64,000 bases of DNA from positions 1 through 64,000 of the forward strand of contig NZ_BBCC01000004.1 of assembly GCF_001311845.1 (NCBI RefSeq). The letters run 5' to 3'. This document shows positions 26,236 to 36,068 of the stretch, one piece after another. Made by a program: the position numbers and the translations under genes. The notes under the pieces were generated by a model, which was given only the letters and a program-made list of their open reading frames with translations, did not search any database and had not been told where the DNA came from. This stretch comes from Desulfosarcina cetonica JCM 12296. GTDB lineage: Bacteria; Desulfobacterota; Desulfobacteria; Desulfobacterales; Desulfosarcinaceae. The stretch's first letter is position 1. Each line of letters opens with the position of its first letter.

Positions 26236-27791
26236 ATGGACACCGACCATATTCAGCCAAGCAGAACGATGACCCAAAAAGCAGGCCTTCTCCTTGGGCT
26301 TGCGCTTTTTTTGATCACCCTGCTTTTTGTCGATCTGGATCCGGGAAAGCCGATTGTGACCCGCATGGCCGCGGTTGCGATGCTCATGGCGGTGTGGTGG
26401 ATCACCGACGCCATCCCCCTTTTGCCACCGCCTTATTGCCGATCATTCTTTACCCGCTGCTGGGCATCATGAAAGGCAAGGCCATCGCGCCGATTTACGT
26501 CAACAGCACCATCTTCCTTTTCATCGGGGGGTTCATGATCGCGCTGACCATGGAACAGTGGAACCTCCACAAGCGGATGGCGCTTTTCATTATCCGCCTC
26601 ATCGGCGGGGGCCCGGCGAGAATCATTTTGGGTTTCATGATCGCAGCGGGCTTTTTGTCCATGTGGATATCCAACACCGCCACCGCCATCATGATGGTTC
26701 CCATCGGGTTGGCCATTGTGTCCCAATTGGAGGCCAAGTTCGACATCGAGGAAACCCATAAATTTACCGTGGGGCTGATGCTCGGCATTGCCTATGCCTG
26801 CTCGGTGGGGGGAATGGCCACACTGGTCGGCACCCCGCCCAATCTGTCGTTTTCAAGGATTTTCGAAATCACGTTTCCGACCGCCAAACCCATCGCCTTT
26901 GGCACATGGTTCATCATGGGGCTTCCGCTGAGTGCAATCATGCTCGTCATTATCTGGGTTGTTCTCACGCGGGTGTTTTTCCGGGTTCCCCCCCATGTAA
27001 CGGTGGACAAGTCCATTGTGGGACGCGAATACAAAGAACTCGGCAAAATGAGTTACGAAGAGAGCGTCATACTGATCGTTTTTTCACTGACGGCCATTTT
27101 GTGGATTTTCAGAAAAAAGCTGAACATGGGCATTGTTTCCATTCCAGGCTGGTCTCAGCTGATTCCATATCCCGACATGATCGATGACGGCACCGTGGCA
27201 CTGTTTATGGCCATGCTGATGTTTCTGATTCCGGTTAAAGCCAGGGATGCGTCCTATCCCACCATCATGGGATCCGAAGTGATCAAAAACATCCCTTGGA
27301 ACATCGTCTTGCTGTTCGGTGGTGGATTTGCCATGGCCAAAGGTTTCCAGGTTACCGGGCTTTCCGCGTTGATTGGAGAAAAATTTTCAGGACTTCAGGG
27401 AATGCATCCGATCATCATGATCATGATTATCTGTTTCGGGTTGACCTTTTTGACCGAGGTGACCTCCAATACCGCCACCACCCAGATGATACTGCCCATA
27501 TTGGCCTCCTTGGCGATCGACATGCAGACCAACCCCCTGCTGCTAATGGTTCCGGCGACCCTTTCCGCCTCCTGCGCTTTTATGATGCCGGTGGCAACGC
27601 CGCCCAATGCCATCGTTTTTGGCAGCGGCCGCATCCGCATCGCGGAAATGGCCAAGGTCGGCATCTTTATCAATCTTATCGGTGTGTTGATAATCAGCCT
27701 GTTTTTTTACTTTGTCGGGACCGCTCTGTTCTCAATTGACGCCAACCTTTTTCCGGAATGGGCCCGGATAGCCGGTTCCCTGACCAAATGA
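26236..27791 (+). CDS. DASS/SLC13-family anion:sodium symporter; one frameshift
   Basis: A 518-residue inner-membrane transporter of the divalent anion:Na+ symporter family (dicarboxylates, or sulfate in some clades). Two SNT substrate/Na+ motifs are present, ISNTATAIMMVPIG near residue 150 and TSNTATTQMILPIL near 415, as is GTPPNLSF near 200. About 11-12 hydrophobic segments are visible. The start is the ATG at 26236 after GAGGAG; one base is lost near 26422 within the second hydrophobic segment. It is followed after 13 nt by an ABC-type solute-binding protein gene, an unusual partner for a secondary transporter. The substrate could be C4-dicarboxylate or sulfate. Confidence 0.88.
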
Positions 27792-27804
27792 GGGAGATCG
27801 CGTG

Positions 27805-28998
27805 ATGCGCAAAACCTGCGTTACCTATGTCAGCCTATGTTTTTTGGCGGCTTGCCTCATGGGCTCGGTGGCCTCCATTTGCGCGGCCTCCCAGCCGGTT
27901 GTCATCGGGGTGCCGGTCCCGCTGAGCGGTCAGTTGGAAGCCTTCGGACAGATGATGAAAAACGCCTTTGAGATGGCTGTCGAAGATGTCAATCGTGCCG
28001 GTGACATCCATGGCCGCTCCGTTGAGCTCCGGTTTGCCGATGACCGGGGCGATGCCGCCAGGGTAGACGACGCCTATCGGCGCATGGCATCGGCCGGGGC
28101 CGTTATGCTCGTGGGCGGCTACGCCAGTGACGCCACTTACCGGATGGCCAGAATGGCTGAAAGCGGAGACCTTCCCTTCCTCGTTTGCACGGCATCGGCA
28201 GACAAGATCACCCAACGCGGGTGGACCAACATTTACCGGTTGAATCCACCCATCAGCGAATATACCCAGGGCCTTGAAGATTTCTGGATTAAAAATTTCA
28301 AACCCAAATCCATGGCCATTTTGCATGAAGATAGCATGTTCGGCACAGAAGGCGCCCTGCGGATGATGGAATTTTGTCGCGAGCAGGCCATCGAGATTAT
28401 CACCCATATCGGCTATGACCGAGTGACGCTGACGCCGGCCCGTTTGCGTTCCCGCCTGGCCCCCTTGACCTTCGAGCCACCCGACGTGATTTACATGATT
28501 TCGTATTTTGAAGATGCACTAATGCTGGTAAAAAGCATAAAGGCCTTGGGGATCGATTCCATGCTTTGCGGCGGCGGCGGCGGATTTACACTGGCGGCAT
28601 TTGCCCAAGCAGCTGGTGCAGACGCCGATCTTCTTTTGACTGCCGCGTTATGGTCCGATCAGGTGGATACCCTCGACAACGGTTCCTTTCACAAAAGATA
28701 TGCGCAACGCTTCGGGCACAAGGCGGATTACCATGGTGCAGAGGCATACTCGGCATTGATGGTTGCCGCCGAAGCATTGAGAACGGCGAAGTCATTTGCG
28801 CCGCATGACATTCGCCAGGCACTGAACTGCATTTATATGAAAACCCCGTTTGGTCCGGTTAAATTCTATTCTCACGAGGATTTTGAGCGCCAAAACAATA
28901 TCCATACATTGGTGCTGCAAATCATCAACGGTAGATATGAAACCGTGTGGCCGCCCGATAAGGCATCGGCCGGTTTTATCCTGCCCAAAAGGGATTGA
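27805..28998 (+). CDS. Periplasmic substrate-binding protein, branched-chain amino acid (LivJ/type I) class
   Basis: A 397-residue type I periplasmic binding protein. Residues 1-28 form a signal peptide ending near ASICAA. The mature part begins PVVIGVPVPLSGQLEAFGQM, typical of the LivJ/amide-binding class, followed by VMLVGGYASDATYRMA and YRLNPPISEYTQGLEDFW. No ABC permease or ATPase genes are nearby. It lies between the DASS transporter (13 nt upstream) and the UspA gene (21 nt downstream) in one apparent operon. It may deliver substrate to an ABC system encoded elsewhere, act as a sensor, or assist the DASS transporter. Confidence 0.88.
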   Translation: MRKTCVTYVSLCFLAACLMGSVASICAASQPVVIGVPVPLSGQLEAFGQMMKNAFEMAVEDVNRAGDIHGRSVELRFADDRGDAARVDDAYRRMASAGAVMLVGGYASDATYRMARMAESGDLPFLVCTASADKITQRGWTNIYRLNPPISEYTQGLEDFWIKNFKPKSMAILHEDSMFGTEGALRMMEFCREQAIEIITHIGYDRVTLTPARLRSRLAPLTFEPPDVIYMISYFEDALMLVKSIKALGIDSMLCGGGGGFTLAAFAQAAGADADLLLTAALWSDQVDTLDNGSFHKRYAQRFGHKADYHGAEAYSALMVAAEALRTAKSFAPHDIRQALNCIYMKTPFGPVKFYSHEDFERQNNIHTLVLQIINGRYETVWPPDKASAGFILPKRD

Positions 28999-29019
28999 AC
29001 CCAGGGAGGGAGGGAACCC

Positions 29020-29493
29020 ATGCATGACATCCGAAAAATACTGGTCGGCTGTGACTGTTCCCGCTATGCCAAGGATGTGCTGGCATACGCCGCCCGTTTA
29101 GCCGAAAGTTTCGAAGCAGCGCTTGTGGTTGTCAACGTCATCAACAAGCGGGATATCGATACGATTCTCAAGGTGGCCGAAGGTCAGTTTGACCGCCAAA
29201 TCGAACAATATGTACAAAAAAGCGCGGCGTCTTATGTTGAGCAGGTAAAGAAGGACCGCACGCGTCAGATTGACGAAATGCTGAAGAGCATAAGTCGCGC
29301 CCATCCGTCACCCAAAATTGTATTCCGGTTGGGCGTGCCTTTTCTTGAGCTGATCGAAGCCATCAAAGAGGAAAACGCAGACTTGATGGTCATGGGCAAA
29401 AAGGGCCGCGACGACCTTGCTGGTGTTCTTTTCGGGTCCAATGCCGAAAGGCTCTTCCGCCGCTGCCCCGTGCCATTATTAAGCATCCGGTAA
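29020..29493 (+). CDS. UspA-family universal stress protein
   Basis: A 157-residue single-domain Usp. It starts [18 protein letters not shown]. The ATP-binding signature near the C-terminus is intact ([20 protein letters not shown]-x2-G-x9-G-S), followed by CPVPLLSIR. Usp proteins are often co-transcribed with transporters and may regulate them. It is the last gene of the transporter operon, with GGGAGG upstream. Confidence 0.92.
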   Translation: MHDIRKILVGCDCSRYAKDVLAYAARLAESFEAALVVVNVINKRDIDTILKVAEGQFDRQIEQYVQKSAASYVEQVKKDRTRQIDEMLKSISRAHPSPKIVFRLGVPFLELIEAIKEENADLMVMGKKGRDDLAGVLFGSNAERLFRRCPVPLLSIR

Positions 29494-29780
29494 TCAAGAA
29501 CGTTTCTGAAACTTGACGAATTCGTAGGACGTCGTTTTGTCGTTTTGGGGACTCGTGTCGTTTTGGACGTCGTTTTGGGGACGGGGATGTTTTTATGCGT
29601 TCCACCCCCCCTTAAAGAAAAGACGTCGATAGATCAAAACGCATAAAACATCCCCGTCCCATTTTTCCCGCCCGCCGAAGCCGGGATGATTATTTTGGTC
29701 AAATGACCTTAATTGTCCTTGACAACCGGTATTATAACTTTTATTTTTTAATCAAAAGACCATTACTATGAGGTTGAACC
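29494..29780. other. Intergenic region with tandem motif and long inverted repeat
   Basis: It contains four spaced copies of GTCGTTTTG between 29530 and 29577, then the inverted repeat listed at 29578. The last 60 nt is AT-rich and should hold the promoter of the DUF134 gene. Confidence 0.6.
29578..29660. repeat. Long inverted repeat (REP/terminator-like)
   Basis: GGGACGGGGATGTTTT-TATGCGTT (arm 1, 29578-29601) faces AACGCATAAAACATCCCCGT-CCC (arm 2, 29638-29660). The arms are identical apart from one extra T, and the loop is about 36 nt. It lies behind the Usp gene and could terminate its transcript, but arm length and form fit a REP-like element of the kind RAYT transposases move. Confidence 0.75.
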
Positions 29781-30112
29781 GTGCCCAGACCCAAAAAGCC
29801 CAGGTTTGTTTCCAGTTATCCGACCATCGCCGCCTTTGTCCCCCAGGGGATGCCGATCTCCGGCGAGCTGATGTTGTCCGTTGAAGAACTGGAGGCAATT
29901 CGTTTAAGCGATTTCGAGTGCTTGGATCAGGAATCGGCAGCCAACCTCATGCAGGTGTCCCGGCAGACGTATGGCAGAATTCTGGCCACGGCCCGCCATA
30001 TCGTTGGCGAGGCATTGGTTACCGGCAAAGCCTCAGGGTCAGCGGTGGAAATTATGCCATGCGGGGCGGCGGCAGACGCCACCGCCGACGGCGGGGCAGG
30101 ATGGATGAGTAA
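29781..30112 (+). CDS. DUF134 helix-turn-helix protein; one frameshift
   Basis: A 110-residue DUF134 protein (MPRPKKPRFVSSYPTIAAFV, then SVEELEAIRLSDFECLDQ and AANLMQVSRQTYGRILATA, a sigma-70 region 4-like HTH). A C is missing near 30030; restoring it gives ALRVSGGNYAMRGGGRR and the stop at 30110-30112, matching the normal family end. DUF134 genes often accompany NifX/NafY-type and small glycine-rich genes in anaerobes, as seen next door. Probably a DNA-binding regulator; the signal is unknown. Confidence 0.85.
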
Positions 30113-30150
30113 TCATCCGTGGGAAATGACCCAGAAAGGAGGTGAAAAAC

Positions 30151-30345
30151 ATGCCTCGAAGAGATGGAACCGGCCCGGACGGAAAGGGCCAGCAAGCCGG
30201 ACGTGGACAAGGGCCGTGCGGGCAAAATCGTCCGACGCAAGGACAAGGTGGAAAACGTAGCGGGCGTGGCCAGGGCACAGGCGGCGGCAGGGGTCGCGGA
30301 CAAGGCCAAGGTCGCGGTGGTGGTGGGCGCGGACAAAACCGTTAA
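30151..30345 (+). CDS. Small glycine/arginine-rich protein
   Basis: A 64-residue protein (MPRRDGTGPDGKGQQAGRGQ, then largely G, R and Q). It has an almost perfect ribosome site (AAAGGAGGTG) 6 nt before the ATG, which is the main evidence it is translated. The opening resembles the M-P-x-x-D-x-T-G-P start of DUF5320-type proteins that sit with DUF134. Low-complexity sequence prevents any functional call. Confidence 0.6.
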   Translation: MPRRDGTGPDGKGQQAGRGQGPCGQNRPTQGQGGKRSGRGQGTGGGRGRGQGQGRGGGGRGQNR

Positions 30346-30440
30346 CGCTACCCAGGCTGACGTGATTTTACTCGCCGCCAACTAAAAACAGGATATGGCC
30401 ATGTGTGCCATTACTCAACCCTAAACAAGGAGATACTATC

Positions 30441-30782
30441 ATGCCAGGATTTGACAGAAGTGGCCCCATGGGAGCCGGGCCGATGACCGGTGGCCGCCGA
30501 GGACAGTGCGGTGGCGGCCCATACGGCCGCCCCGTTAATATTGGCTATGGCGGAGGCAGGGGCATGGGATTCAGACACGGGTCTGGCGGCCGGGGACGGG
30601 GGCGCGGTTTCGGATATCGCGGATACGGCGGATATCCGGCACCACCCGCCTTCGGCGCCACCTATCCGGTGAGCAGTGCCGATGAAATGGCGATGCTCCA
30701 GGCCGAGGCCAATGCCATGAAAGCCTCGCTGGAATCCATCCAAAACCGGATCGCGGAGCTTGAAAAGGACGCATCCGAATAG
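30441..30782 (+). CDS. DUF5320-type glycine-rich protein with C-terminal coiled coil
   Basis: A 113-residue protein: MPGFDRSGPMGAGPMTGGRR, a Gly/Arg/Tyr-rich middle (GYGGGRGMGFRHGSGGRGRG) and a C-terminal helix (DEMAMLQAEANAMKASLESI, NRIAELEKDASE) that should form a coiled coil. This is the DUF5320 layout. AAGGAG precedes the ATG at 30441; the upstream in-frame ATG at 30405 lacks a site. These proteins commonly occur with DUF134 and dinitrogenase-cofactor-like genes; their role is unknown. Confidence 0.8.
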   Translation: MPGFDRSGPMGAGPMTGGRRGQCGGGPYGRPVNIGYGGGRGMGFRHGSGGRGRGRGFGYRGYGGYPAPPAFGATYPVSSADEMAMLQAEANAMKASLESIQNRIAELEKDASE

Positions 30783-30864
30783 CAGTTGATAGTGACCCCA
30801 CGATCATGGGGTCTACCCCATCTACCGTGACCGCATTCAATGGGTACAGATCGCCTATAGGCAC

Positions 30865-30896
30865 AAAAAAGGAGGGGCACCCTCATGCCCCTCCTT
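30865..30896 (-). terminator. Intrinsic terminator of qmoC (works in both directions)
   Basis: On the minus strand AAGGAGGGGCA pairs with TGCCCCTCCTT and is followed by TTTT, 25 nt after the qmoC stop. The plus strand gives a weaker tail for the DUF5320 gene. Confidence 0.85.
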
Positions 30897-30920
30897 CTAC
30901 CCCATGTACTACCCCAGTGT

Positions 30921-32069
30921 TTATTTACGGCCGCTGTACTCCTGATAGGTCATGGCCACCGTCCGGTAGACGATGTGGGCCAGCTTGGAGAAGGGCGTGT
31001 AGGCGAAAAGCGTCCAAATCGTGATCAGGTGCAGATAGTAGATGATGGCCGACATCCCGTACATCCCGCCCAGGCGCAACATCTGGGTCAGCATGCCGGT
31101 GATGCCCAGGGCCAACACCAGTCCGACCAAATACCAATCCCAGTAGCTGGACAACTGGTCTTTCTTGCCCAGCCGGTTTTTCAGCAACAGGATACCGCCG
31201 ATAACCAGGGAGATCCCGGCGACGTTGCCCAACCATTTGACCGGGTTGATCTGCTGATAGGGGCCTTCGATGTGGAAAATCCACTCGGCCGCGAAAAAGC
31301 AGTTGGTCACGATAAAAAGGCCGATGAAACCAAAGAGCACCATCATGTGCGCCGTGGAACGATCCTGGTTCTCACCGCACTCGTTGAACCGGTCGTGTCG
31401 CAAAATCGTCGGCACGACCTTGATCAAGGCCTGGATGAAACCGGCCGGATCGATTTTATCTTTGTTGGTCTTGCCCTCTTTCAGGGCATTGGCGTGCATG
31501 TCGGCCAAAAAGCGCTTGAGCCCCAAGGCAAAAACCGCCACCGCACCGAAGAAGGTGGGAATCATGATGATGTCCACCAAGTAGTTGCCGATATAGTCGG
31601 CTTGCCACAGATGATCGCCGCTGGGCGCGAAATTAAGCCAGTCAACGCCGACCATCTTGAGCAACAGGCCCACGACCAGGAAAATGGCCGCCGGAATGGC
31701 CAGCAGGATGGGCAGTTTCTTGGGATCGCTGACCATCTTGGCGATGGCCTTGGGCGTGGCGTACTCAATCACCGTCGCCGCGCGCACGGCGGCCAGAACT
31801 TCGCCGGGGTGGGCGCCGCGGGGACACAGGGTGGAGCAATCACCGCAGTTGTGGCACAGCCAGACGTCGCCGTTGCCGATCAAGCGATCCTTCAAGCCCC
31901 AGGAAGTAGCGATCATCTCCTTGCGGGGAAACGGTTTGGTATCCGGAGAGATCGGACACGCCACCGAGCAGGTGGCGCACTGGAAACATTTTTTGACATC
32001 GGCGCCACCCAGCCGGCTCACTTCTTCAATAAAACTCACATCAGGATTGACCAGATATGAATCCGCCAT
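30921..32069 (-). CDS. qmoC: Quinone-interacting membrane-bound oxidoreductase subunit QmoC
   Basis: A 382-residue protein joining an HdrC-like ferredoxin domain (CFQCATCSVACPIS and CHNCGDCSTLCPRG, residues 28-90) to an HdrE-like membrane part with about six transmembrane helices (from LPILLAIPAAIFLVVGLLL to LHLITIWTLFAY). It should anchor the Qmo complex and take electrons from menaquinol towards APS reductase, AprBA. The start ATG at 32069 has GAGGAGG upstream. It is the last gene of qmoABC and is followed by a strong terminator. Confidence 0.96.
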   Translation of the reverse strand: MADSYLVNPDVSFIEEVSRLGGADVKKCFQCATCSVACPISPDTKPFPRKEMIATSWGLKDRLIGNGDVWLCHNCGDCSTLCPRGAHPGEVLAAVRAATVIEYATPKAIAKMVSDPKKLPILLAIPAAIFLVVGLLLKMVGVDWLNFAPSGDHLWQADYIGNYLVDIIMIPTFFGAVAVFALGLKRFLADMHANALKEGKTNKDKIDPAGFIQALIKVVPTILRHDRFNECGENQDRSTAHMMVLFGFIGLFIVTNCFFAAEWIFHIEGPYQQINPVKWLGNVAGISLVIGGILLLKNRLGKKDQLSSYWDWYLVGLVLALGITGMLTQMLRLGGMYGMSAIIYYLHLITIWTLFAYTPFSKLAHIVYRTVAMTYQEYSGRK

Positions 32070-32134
32070 TGATAACCTCCTCACTTGGACAAAAGGGTAA
32101 GCAGGGCGCCGGACGACACCCTGCCCTCATATCA

Positions 32135-34479
32135 TTAGTTGGCTAGAAACTTAAACGGGTTCGGGCCAAGCGCCTCAATGGATTCCACGAAATCGTTGAT
32201 GATCTTGGGAACCTTGTCGTAGTCGTCAATGGCGACCTCAAACTGGGCCACCCGCTCGTTTTCCAAGGCCAGGCTGGCCAGCGCATCACCGATTTTTTCA
32301 TTCGGATGTCCGCCAGTTCGGAGCCCTTGACGAAGTGACACTGGTAGTCATCGCCATGCTTGCAGCCCAACAGGAAGACACCGTCCATGCCCTGGGACAG
32401 GGCATCCTTGATCCAGATGACGTTCATGGAGCCCAGGCACCGAATCGGAATAATGCGCACATCCGCCGAATACCCCATGCGATTCAAACCGGTCATATCC
32501 AGTGCCGGATAGGCGTCGTTCTCGCAGACCAGGCCCAGGATGCGTAGCGGGGGTTCGGTGTAATCGTCTTCGGAGGGCACCTTGATGGATTTGACCATCG
32601 AACCAATGCTGTCGATGTTGTAGTCGGCAAACCCGATGATACGCTCGGGGCAGGCGCCCATGCAGGTACCGCAGCGGCGGCAGCGCGTGGGATTGGGTTT
32701 CGGGGTCCCCTTTTCGTCATCGTCCAGGGCGCCGAAAGGACACTCTTCCGTGCAGCGCTTGCATTGGGTGCAGCGCTGGAAGAAGAAGTCCGGGAAGGTC
32801 ATGTCACCGGAACGCGGATGGACGCTGACGCCGCGGTTAACCGATTCGAGGCATTGGATCGCCTTGAGAGCGGCGCCGGAGGCGTCTTCCATGGCCTCTT
32901 CCATGGTCATGGAGCGACGGATGGCACCGGCGGCGTATATACCGGTCCGCTGGGTTTCGTAGGGGAAGCAGATGAAGTTGGAGTCCACATAGCTGTTGAA
33001 CAGACCGATATCGCGGAAGCCGGGGCCCTGGCGGTAGGCCAGGTTGACCACCGGATCGTCCTTGGTCACCGGTACCATACCGGCACCGAGGACCACCACA
33101 TCGGCCTTGACCTGCAGCTTTTCGCCCAACAGGGTGTTCTCGGCTTCCACGATCATGCCGTCGCCGTTCTTGGTCACGCTCATCACCGCGCCCTTGGTCA
33201 TGAAAATACCCGGATCCTGCTGAAGCCCTTTGTAGAACAGCTCGGAGAATCCCGGTGTGCGCATGTGCTGATAAAAAATGAAGGCTTTGCCATCCTCCGC
33301 GTAATCCTCACGGACGTACTTGGCCTGTTTCAGCGAAACCATGCTGGTCACGGCACCGGCATAGGCAAAATCGCCGTCCGACTCACCCTTGCCCGGGCTC
33401 TGCACGAAGACGACCGATTTGGCGGGCTGACCGTCGGACGGACGCACGATTTTGCCGGCCTTGGCGATCTCTTCAAACTGGGCGTTGGTGAGAACGTCGG
33501 GGAGCTCGCCATAACCCAGATGGCTGTAATCGCCCTTCTTTAGATCATCCGGACGCCAGCCGGCAGCCAGAATGACGGCACCGAAAAGCTCGCCGTCGGG
33601 ATCGAGTTGCAGGATATCGTTTCTGCCTTCGTTGTAGGCCAAATAGGCTTCGCGCTGTTTCTCGACATCCAACTCCTTGCCGCTCTCATCGACCTTCATT
33701 TCGTCGGGCAGCGGGTAGGGGACGTCAAAGGGAATCTTCTCGCCCGGTTTTTTCAACGTCACCGTGAACTCACCCGGCTGGCCGGCGATACGGGCCACCA
33801 CGGTGCCGGTTTTGACGGTGATGTTGGGCATGGCCTCGACTTCCTTGATCTTGGCGGCCACGATCGGCTCGATCAAGCTGTCGTAGGGCGCCGCCACCGG
33901 CATCTGCTTTCTCACCTTGGCCGCATAGCCGCCCAAGCTGTCCGTCTTTTCAACGATGGTCACATCGTACCCCGTCTTGGCCGCATCGATGGCCGCGCTC
34001 ATACCGGTGATACCACCGCCCAGGACGAGAATTTTCTTGGATATATTTTCCAACAGAAAGGGCTCGGGAAGCTTGATTTTCTCGACCCGGATCATGCCCA
34101 TACGGATGTAGTCCTCAGCCATCATCTGGACGCGATCGAAGTTGTCCTCATCTTCCTTCTCTTCTTCGGTCAGCGCCGGAAACTCACTGCGCGGATGTGA
34201 CCAGACCACCCCCTCGCGGAGGTTGACACGGTCGACGATGCAACCGTCGAAACGGAAGATGTCAAAGTTGACCCGGCGTGAGCAGGCACAGATAACCAAC
34301 GAATTCGTGCCGTCGGCGATGTCTTTTTTAAGCAGTTCCACACCCTCCTGGCCACACAGAAAGGGATGGGTTTTGACAGGCACACCCTCGTCTTCGGGAA
34401 CCCCGCACAGGGCCTTCACATCGAGTGATTCCCCGATGCCACAACCTTCGCAGATATACACACCATACTTTTTGTTCAT
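32135..34479 (-). CDS. qmoB: Quinone-interacting membrane-bound oxidoreductase subunit QmoB; one frameshift
   Basis: About 781 residues. It is HdrA-like with FAD motif LVLGGGITGMSAAIDAAKTG (near residue 150), two 4Fe-4S motifs near residues 565-610 (CTQCKRCTEECPFGAL and CRRCGTCMGACPERI) and a C-terminal MvhD-like domain (LGCKHGDDYQCHFVKGSE). A base is missing in an A-run near 32300; the restored frame ends ASLALENERVAQFEVAIDDY and FKFLAN at 32135. The intact paralogous ends of QmoB confirm this. It is the central electron-transfer subunit between QmoC and AprBA. Confidence 0.95.
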
Positions 34480-34489
34480 GGGTTACCTC

Positions 34490-35767
34490 CTACCTTTTCA
34501 CCAGGGTTTGAATGGCTTTCAGGGCCATGCCGGTCGCATTCTGGTTGGATGAAATCACGTCTGCCGGCTTGTTGGCACAGCCGGCGGCAAACATGCCGCC
34601 CTTGGCGTAGTCGTTGATGATGAAACCGTCATCATTGACATTGAGATCGGCGGGCAGTTTGGTGTTGGCGGCGGTGGGCTGCATGCCCGTGGCCAAAACG
34701 ACCATCTCCACCGTCTGATGGATCTTCTCCCCGGTGACCGCATTTTCGGCAACCACGGTGATGTTCTTGGTATCTGGATCTTCGCTGACTTCGGCGACCT
34801 TGCCCTTGATCAGAATGACGTTTTCGTCTTCCTTGATCTTATTGTAGAATTTCTCGTACCGGTCGCCGGGCGAACGGATATCGATGTAAAAAATGTATAC
34901 CTTGGTATCCGGATACTGCTCACGGATGTAGGTGGCGTGTTTGAGCGAAGCCATACAGCAGATGTAAGAACAGTAGGGCAGGTGATTCTCGTCACGGGAG
35001 CCGGCGCACTGGACGAAGGCCACGCTGGCCGGTGCCTTGTCGTCGGATGGGCGCTGGATCTTTCCCTGGGTGGGGCCGTTGTTGGACGCCAGGCGTTCGA
35101 GCATCATGTTGGTGACGATGTTGTCGTACTGGCCGAAGCCCAGATTGTCGATGCGGTGGGCATCGTAAGGCTCCCAACCGGTGGCCCAGACGATGGCGCC
35201 CACGGGCAAGTCGACGGTCTTGGCCTGCATCTCAAGGTCCACGGCGTCGTATTTGCACGCTTCCTTGATTTTGGTGGCGTCGTCGGTGCCGATCACCTGG
35301 GGCGAAATGACATATTTTGCCGGAAAGGCCATTTGAAAGGGCAGGTAGGCGGCCTTGGTTCTGCACATGCCGAAGTTGTACTCGTCGGAGACTTCGGTCT
35401 CGCAGGCCTCGCCGCAGGCGCCGCAGCAGGTGCAATTCTCATTCACGTAACGGGGATTAAGCTTGACACTGACTTTGTAGTTCCCGGGCCCGCCGTCGAC
35501 GCTTTCCACTTCCGCCAGGGTGAACACTTTGATTCGGGGATTGTCCTTGATCCGCCGAAAGTTGATCTCAAGTCCGCAGGTCGGAGGACATAGCTTGGGA
35601 AAGTATTGATTCAGCTGTGCAACTCTTCCGCCCAGATAAGGATTCTTTTCGACCAGATACACCTCATACCCCACTTCAGCGGCCTCAAGGGCCGTGGTCA
35701 GACCGGCGATGCCGCCACCGACCACCATAATGCTTCCACTCGCAGGGGCTGCTTTGTCGTTTGTCAT
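34490..35767 (-). CDS. qmoA: Quinone-interacting membrane-bound oxidoreductase subunit QmoA
   Basis: A 425-residue HdrA-like flavoprotein. The FAD-binding N-terminus is VVGGGIAGLTTALEAAEVG, followed by LCPPTCGLEINFRRI and an Fe-S segment ENCTCCGACGEACETE. Start ATG 35767 has GGAGGG upstream; upstream frame extension is not supported. It lies 11 nt before qmoB. A terminator at 35996-36033 separates it from aprA, so qmoABC should have its own promoter in the 230 nt between. Confidence 0.96.
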   Translation of the reverse strand: MTNDKAAPASGSIMVVGGGIAGLTTALEAAEVGYEVYLVEKNPYLGGRVAQLNQYFPKLCPPTCGLEINFRRIKDNPRIKVFTLAEVESVDGGPGNYKVSVKLNPRYVNENCTCCGACGEACETEVSDEYNFGMCRTKAAYLPFQMAFPAKYVISPQVIGTDDATKIKEACKYDAVDLEMQAKTVDLPVGAIVWATGWEPYDAHRIDNLGFGQYDNIVTNMMLERLASNNGPTQGKIQRPSDDKAPASVAFVQCAGSRDENHLPYCSYICCMASLKHATYIREQYPDTKVYIFYIDIRSPGDRYEKFYNKIKEDENVILIKGKVAEVSEDPDTKNITVVAENAVTGEKIHQTVEMVVLATGMQPTAANTKLPADLNVNDDGFIINDYAKGGMFAAGCANKPADVISSNQNATGMALKAIQTLVKR

Positions 35768-35995
35768 GCTATCCCTCCGTGCATCAACGTTTCTAAAAGG
35801 TAATGAATAAAATTGAGGATTTAACGGCCTTCGTTTCGGGTAATACCCTTTTATTGAAGCTGGAAACGGGGAACTGGAAACCACATTGCCGGCGGTGGCG
35901 GATCTCCAGGTGCCGGTTTCAGGCTCCAACGGCTATCCATCTGCCCTGCTCCAGATGGGTACTACCCGAGAGAAAATACGCTGCCAATTCGGTAA
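35768..35995. other. Non-coding interval upstream of qmoA
   Basis: It should carry the qmoABC promoter because a terminator lies just upstream. I see no consensus promoter I would name. A GGAAAC..GTTTCC-rich stretch near 35870-35930 can form weak hairpins. Confidence 0.4.
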
Positions 35996-36033
35996 TAAAA
36001 ACCTCCAGGTGTCGTAAAGACACCTGGAGGTGA
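35996..36033 (-). terminator. Intrinsic terminator of aprBA
   Basis: On the minus strand ACCTCCAGGTGTC pairs perfectly with GACACCTGGAGGT around TTTAC and is followed by TTTTTATT, 36 nt after the aprA stop. This is a textbook rho-independent terminator. Confidence 0.93.
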
Positions 36034-36068
36034 GCTGCTATTCGGCTAATTCATCTGCCGACATATCA

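Noticed and set aside
30885-32060. A 391-codon plus-strand frame opposite qmoC
   Set aside because: Antisense shadow; QmoC motifs and terminator are on the minus strand.
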